Positions 7,030 to 9,394 of a stretch of DNA of 9,394 nt are shown one piece after another (the first letter of the stretch is position 1; every line of letters begins with the position of its first letter). The translations under genes and the position numbers were made by a program. Origin of the DNA: Nitrospina sp. (GTDB lineage Bacteria; Nitrospinota; Nitrospinia; Nitrospinales; VA-1); NCBI GenBank assembly GCA_018665625.1, contig JABJCF010000578.1, forward strand, positions 1 through 9,394, read 5' to 3'. The notes under the pieces were generated by a model, which was given only the letters and a program-made list of their open reading frames with translations, ran no database searches and was not told where the DNA came from.

Positions 7030-7257
7030 ATGTGGAAGAACATATTTCTTGAATCCTGCCTTCTCTCAGCTTTGATTTTTGGTGGTCTCTATGTAAACGC
7101 CAATTATATTAAGGGCGAATTATATGACAAGAAAGAAGAGACTGCGAATCATATCAGCGGCGGTGCCACAATAGCTCCTCATATAAGCGGTGGAATTGCA
7201 GCTAATCCGAATAATATCTCCGGCGCATCCTCAGCCACATCTACAACGGTCGATTAA
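7030..7257 (+). CDS. Small secreted or membrane-anchored protein with ISG repeats, unknown function
   Basis: A 75-residue protein that I do not recognise. Residues 5-24 (IFLESCLLSALIFGGLYVNA) form a single hydrophobic stretch behind one Lys, either a signal peptide with possible cleavage after VNA or a membrane anchor. A charged linker (KGELYDKKEETA) follows. The tail has three repeats, HISGG at 41-45, HISGG at 51-55 and NISGA at 62-66, and ends in a Ser/Thr-rich stretch. The two HISGG copies use different synonymous codons at three of five positions, which favours a real, protein-level constraint. The gene has its own good promoter and no extension is possible, since an in-frame TAG lies at 7012. 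It is followed after 14 bases by a CPBP-like membrane protein, probably co-transcribed. It could be an exported peptide, a small envelope protein or a precursor; none of these is shown. Confidence 0.65.
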   Translation: MWKNIFLESCLLSALIFGGLYVNANYIKGELYDKKEETANHISGGATIAPHISGGIAANPNNISGASSATSTTVD

Positions 7258-7271
7258 CCCCAAGCCTTATA

Positions 7272-7949
7272 TTGCCCTCTTCTGCCGATAATGCATCTGA
7301 TCGAGCGGAATTCCGACTGCTTATCCTAATTCTTTTTATTTATTTTTTAGTCTGCTTTCCCCTGACGCAAATTTTTCTAACGGCCAACAACACTCTTTAT
7401 GGTTCCTGGAGCTTTTTATTCTTTTTGTTTTCCCTTACCTTTCTATTCTTATCTGGAAAATTAAACCTCTCGAAAGTTGGGCTTTCAAATTTCAAGCCTA
7501 AGAATATTTTTCTTGGCGTTGGCCTCGGGATCGTCCCTGTAGTGACGGTTATAGCTATTGATGCGTTTATTGTAAAAACCGGATTGGCAGACAACAAGCT
7601 TTTTTCAGGTGCCGAGCTAAGAACGCCTGAGGGATATACTTTTATAGATTTACTAACAGGAGGGATTTTACATCCCGCAATAAGTCAGATATTTATAACG
7701 GGCTATGTGTTAAATACTCTGATTAAAAATAAGAATCTGGCTGTTGCAGGAAATGGAATTTTGTACAGCTTTTTGAGTTTTAGTTGGGGGATAGGTTCTT
7801 TAGGACTGGGTATGATATCGGCAGCTTTATTAAGAATCTCAGGGTCGCTGATCCCAGCAATATTCTTCAGCGTGGGCTGTTCCTCCGCCAAATATTTAAT
7901 ATTAACGAATTACCCACGAGTGACCACGATACTCGTTTTTCTTATCTAA
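7272..7949 (+). CDS. CPBP-like intramembrane protein lacking protease residues
   Basis: A 225-residue membrane protein with hydrophobic segments near 15-35, 45-63, 79-101, 125-148, 152-175 and 177-195. The last 100 residues resemble the CPBP (CAAX protease/bacteriocin-processing) domain. SQIFITG at 138-144 lies exactly where active members have the EExxxRG motif, so both catalytic Glu are Ser/Gln and Arg is Thr. The FxxxH region (YSFLSFSWG) and the HxxxN region (IPAIFFSVGCSSA) also lack His and Asn. It is therefore a pseudoenzyme or a very remote relative. The start is TTG at 7272, the only start-type codon in the open frame after a stop at 7212; no Shine-Dalgarno is visible, so reinitiation after the small gene 14 bases upstream is possible. 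It ends 2 bases from the tatC stop on the other strand. The fold is inferred by eye. Confidence 0.65.
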   Translation: MPSSADNASDRAEFRLLILILFIYFLVCFPLTQIFLTANNTLYGSWSFLFFLFSLTFLFLSGKLNLSKVGLSNFKPKNIFLGVGLGIVPVVTVIAIDAFIVKTGLADNKLFSGAELRTPEGYTFIDLLTGGILHPAISQIFITGYVLNTLIKNKNLAVAGNGILYSFLSFSWGIGSLGLGMISAALLRISGSLIPAIFFSVGCSSAKYLILTNYPRVTTILVFLI

Positions 7950-7951
7950 AT

Positions 7952-8812
7952 TTAGCGAGGTACTTTTCGAGATTTTTTAGCTTGTTTTGCATCTGCTTTT
8001 CTCTTTTCAGCTGCGGCGACGGTTGCTTCTTTAGCAGCCTTTCTAGCTTCTGCTTCTGCCTGCATTTGCCTGATTGCCATTTCTCTATTTTTCGGATTTT
8101 CAAAAAATCGGGAAACGACTATTCCAAACTCATATAATCCATAAAGTGGAAAAGCCAACAGAACCTGAGTAATGATATCAGGAGGTGTTAAAACGGCAGC
8201 CAAGGCAAATGTACCCAAAAAAGCCCATTTGCGATACAGCTTCATTTTGACAGTATTGATCACTCCAAACTTGGTTAAAAGCACCATGATTAATGGAGTT
8301 TGAAATGCAAACGCAAATGCCATGATGAGTTTCACAACGAAGGAAAAGTAAAACCCGATAGTTACCTGCATCTTCCAAAAAGTAGATCCATAATTAAGTA
8401 AAAACTTAAGCCCTAACGGAAGCACGAGGAAATAACAAAAGATACCCCCAAAAAGAAAAAAAGCGGTCCCAGAAAATACAAACATGGCCGTAACTTTCTT
8501 TTCTTTTACTTTTAATCCAGGAGCAATGAATCCCCACAAATGGTAAAGGATCCAAGGCATGGAAATGAACACCGACCCCATAAAAGAGACCTTCATATTT
8601 GTAAAAAATGGTTCGGTGGGTGTAATAAATGTCAGTTCTGCAAACTGTTTTGGAAGGGGATCTTCAAGCCATAAAAGTAAAATTTCTATGAAATAAAAAC
8701 ATAATCCAAAGAATAACGCGACAACTATACCAACCTGAATCACCCTATCTTTTATTTCAATAAGGTGAAGGCTTATCGGGACTTTTTCAGTAAAATTAAC
8801 TTCTTTAACCAC
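7952..8812 (-). CDS. tatC: Sec-independent protein translocase TatC
   Basis: The core receptor of the twin-arginine translocase, binding signal peptides of folded cargo in the inner membrane. Family marks are HLIEIKDRV at 16-24 (the HLxELRxR motif), TPTEPFFTNMKVSF in the first periplasmic loop, a SMPWILYHLWGFIAPGL block at 84-100, Glu104 matching the functionally important E. coli Glu103, GGIFCYFLVLPLG, FQTP at 170-173 and LTPPDIITQ at 198-206. Six membrane helices are evident. The length of 286 exceeds the usual 240-260 because of a Lys/Ala/Glu-rich cytoplasmic tail from about residue 230. The start is GTG at 8812, with at best a weak ribosome site (GAGA). tatA/tatB are not adjacent. It converges on the CPBP-like gene, with no clear terminator in the 2-base gap. 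Confidence 0.97.
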   Translation of the reverse strand: MVKEVNFTEKVPISLHLIEIKDRVIQVGIVVALFFGLCFYFIEILLLWLEDPLPKQFAELTFITPTEPFFTNMKVSFMGSVFISMPWILYHLWGFIAPGLKVKEKKVTAMFVFSGTAFFLFGGIFCYFLVLPLGLKFLLNYGSTFWKMQVTIGFYFSFVVKLIMAFAFAFQTPLIMVLLTKFGVINTVKMKLYRKWAFLGTFALAAVLTPPDIITQVLLAFPLYGLYEFGIVVSRFFENPKNREMAIRQMQAEAEARKAAKEATVAAAEKRKADAKQAKKSRKVPR

Positions 8813-8852
8813 GTTTTATTCTCGCAAGAACCCCAAGAACCCTATGAGATTC

Positions 8853-8892
8853 AAAAAAAAAGCGCGGAATCCTTAAATAAGCTGGTTCCCGC
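8853..8892 (-). terminator. Intrinsic terminator, minus strand, upstream of tatC
   Basis: On the minus strand an imperfect hairpin pairs 8892-8884 with 8872-8864 (GCGG plus AA plus CC with two one-base bulges, 11-base loop). After GC it is followed by nine T (8861-8853). It lies before tatC, so it would end a minus-strand transcript coming from higher coordinates or attenuate tatC. Confidence 0.55.
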
Positions 8893-8980
8893 AACAATTT
8901 GTGTTTATATAATCTGTATAATTAGTGCCAATATACTCAATTAGTTGGGCGATTTCAATAGGCTTTCTAATTCCATATTC
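8873..8980 (-). pseudogene. Start-less 35-codon open frame ending in the terminator, possible gene remnant
   Basis: Between a stop at 8983-8981 and TAA at 8875-8873, a 35-codon frame reads like protein (for example GIRKPIEIAQLIEYIG) but has no ATG, GTG or TTG. Its stop falls in the loop of the terminator at 8853-8892, the layout expected of a real gene end. It could be a decayed gene fragment; chance in AT-rich DNA is the main alternative. Confidence 0.2.
8904..8931 (-). promoter_or_regulatory. Possible sigma-70 promoter toward tatC
   Basis: TTGGCA (8931-8926), a 16-base spacer and TATAAA (8909-8904) on the minus strand match consensus at 5 of 6 positions each. A transcript from here would run at once into the terminator at 8892-8853 before reaching tatC, so either the site is spurious in this AT-rich stretch or tatC is attenuated. 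Confidence 0.35.
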
Positions 8981-9026
8981 TTAATTTAAAAAAATAACAG
9001 GGGTCAGCCTGGTTTAGTTCTTCAAA

Positions 9027-9078
9027 AATCAATAAATATTGATTCAACTAATTAAATAAGCGATAATGCCCTTATTTA
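9027..9078. repeat. Two consecutive perfect hairpins
   Basis: AATCAAT-AAAT-ATTGATT (9027-9044) has 7-base arms. TAAATAAG (9053-9060) and CTTATTTA (9071-9078) form an 8-base stem with a 10-base loop. A third hairpin with a T-tract follows at 9086. The series looks like an RNA or DNA structural element rather than random sequence. Confidence 0.4.
9039..9067 (+). promoter_or_regulatory. Possible sigma-70 promoter for the 63-residue gene
   Basis: TTGATT (9039-9044), a 17-base spacer and GATAAT (9062-9067) give 4 of 6 and 5 of 6 matches with ideal spacing. Transcription would start near 9074, about 85 bases before the ATG at 9159. The boxes overlap the arms and loop of the hairpins at 9027-9078. 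Confidence 0.4.
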
Positions 9079-9085
9079 GACGTTA

Positions 9086-9108
9086 GGGAAACTAATTCCC
9101 CCTTTTTT
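9086..9108 (+). terminator. Short terminator-like hairpin, plus strand
   Basis: GGGAA-ACTAA-TTCCC is a perfect 5-base stem followed by CC and six T. It would stop plus-strand RNA starting between about 8920 and 9080, or act as a leader attenuator for the gene at 9159. The stem is short, so activity is uncertain. Confidence 0.35.
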
Positions 9109-9158
9109 ATCAATTAGAAAGCTTCTAACCCCGCTAACGGTGTTTAATTTACGGTTTT

Positions 9159-9350
9159 ATGCAAAATTCTGAGCAAAAAATCACCGGTATCCGGGTATTG
9201 GATATTTCGGAAGAAGGCGCAAAAGCAATTGAGGAAATGTTTAATAAAGTAGTGCAGGAGATTAATCAGCAAAATACTCCTATAGTGGATGTCCGAGTAA
9301 CAGACAACCATTGTTTTTTATTATTGGGCGAAAAAAAGATGGGTGTTTAA
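9159..9350 (+). CDS. Small hypothetical protein (63 residues)
   Basis: I do not recognise this protein. The predicted order is strand (ITGIRVLDI, 8-16), a long amphipathic helix (SEEGAKAIEEMFNKVVQEIN, 17-36), then two strands (IVDVRVTDNHCFLLLGEK, 42-59), a compact beta-alpha-beta-beta domain. There is no signal peptide or membrane segment, so it is probably cytosolic. One Cys (52) follows a His (51). The composition and regular pattern look like a genuine small protein, but no good Shine-Dalgarno precedes the ATG. It is followed after 11 bases by the start of another frame, which suggests an operon leading out of the window. Small regulators or adaptor domains have this size and layout; no function can be assigned. 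Confidence 0.6.
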   Translation: MQNSEQKITGIRVLDISEEGAKAIEEMFNKVVQEINQQNTPIVDVRVTDNHCFLLLGEKKMGV

Positions 9351-9361
9351 CCAAATAAATT

Positions 9362-9394
9362 ATGCGAATTACTAAAGAGTTTATAGATACGTTA
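9362..9394 (+). CDS. Start of a further gene, truncated by the window edge
   Basis: ATG at 9362 opens a frame of 11 codons (MRITKEFIDTL) to the end of the window, 11 bases after the preceding stop and in the same direction. No Shine-Dalgarno is visible. The fragment is too short to identify; it is reported because of its spacing and orientation. Confidence 0.4.
   Translation, partial: MRITKEFIDTL

Larger units (their letters stand above)
8813..9158. other. 346-base intergenic region, structured, no convincing gene
   Basis: This AT-rich gap between divergent tatC and the 63-residue gene holds a 9-bp tandem duplication (CAAGAACCC twice, 8825-8842), a minus-strand terminator, promoter-like sites on both strands, and a run of perfect hairpins at 9027-9044, 9053-9078, 9086-9100 and 9114-9128. 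An 11-bp inverted repeat pairs GCTTTCTAATT (8962-8972) with AATTAGAAAGC (9112-9122) and could close the whole structured block. No open frame with a proper start exceeds about 30 codons. Confidence 0.6.

Noticed and set aside
7944..7957. Palindrome CTAAATTTAG at the junction of the convergent genes
   Set aside because: It is explained by two facing TAA stop codons two bases apart; there is no stem-loop with a T-tract.
7784..8137. Plus-strand frame of 117 codons bridging the CPBP-like gene end and tatC
   Set aside because: It overlaps two better genes in another frame and antisense to the tatC tail; the Ser/Phe/Cys-rich translation reflects the antisense of a Lys/Ala-rich tail.

Overview
The window is ordinary bacterial chromosome of moderately low GC. 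Two housekeeping operons and tatC lie on the minus strand, and two small accessory patches lie between or beside them. The gene content (C5-pathway heme genes beside a CcsA/HemX-like protein, rpiB-glyA-nrdR, tatC, and cupredoxins of the methylamine-utilisation-like type) fits a Gram-negative respiratory bacterium such as Nitrospinota or a deltaproteobacterial lineage. That placement is an impression from gene order and protein style. No rRNA or other decisive marker is present.

Layout from low to high coordinates. Positions 1-1184 (minus) hold a secreted cupredoxin with a complete H-C-H-M copper-ligand set. It overlaps by 4 bases a putative lipoprotein that runs off the window edge; the lipoprotein looks like a related beta-sandwich without copper ligands. 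Positions 1185-1362 are intergenic and carry a 52-bp tandem repeat and a hairpin. Positions 1363-4362 (minus) are a tight operon ccsA/hemX-like, hemA, hemC, with junctions of 3 and 0 bases and a plausible sigma-70 promoter at 4411-4439. Positions 4547-6780 (minus) are rpiB, glyA (TTG start behind a strong GGAGG) and nrdR, with a very good promoter at 6900-6928. Back to back with it, a plus-strand promoter (6966-6994) leads to a 75-residue secreted or membrane-anchored small protein with three [HN]-I-S-G-[GA] repeats. Next comes a membrane protein with the shape of a CPBP (CAAX-protease-like) intramembrane protease but lacking every catalytic residue. It meets tatC (7952-8812, minus) tail to tail with 2 bases between the stop codons. 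Positions 8813-9158 are non-coding and rich in structure: a minus-strand terminator, several perfect hairpins and promoter-like sites. The window ends with a 63-residue protein of unknown function and the first 11 codons of another gene, both plus strand.

Functional links. HemA and HemC make the tetrapyrrole precursor, and the CcsA/HemX-like protein ties this to heme handling or cytochrome c assembly. RpiB, GlyA and NrdR connect ribose 5-phosphate, one-carbon units and control of ribonucleotide reductase. TatC is the core of the twin-arginine export system. No complete new system can be proved from this sequence. The best candidates for something undescribed are the repeat peptide with its CPBP-like pseudoprotease (7030-7949), the cupredoxin pair, and the 52-bp repeat whose embedded palindromes have changed in a compensatory way.
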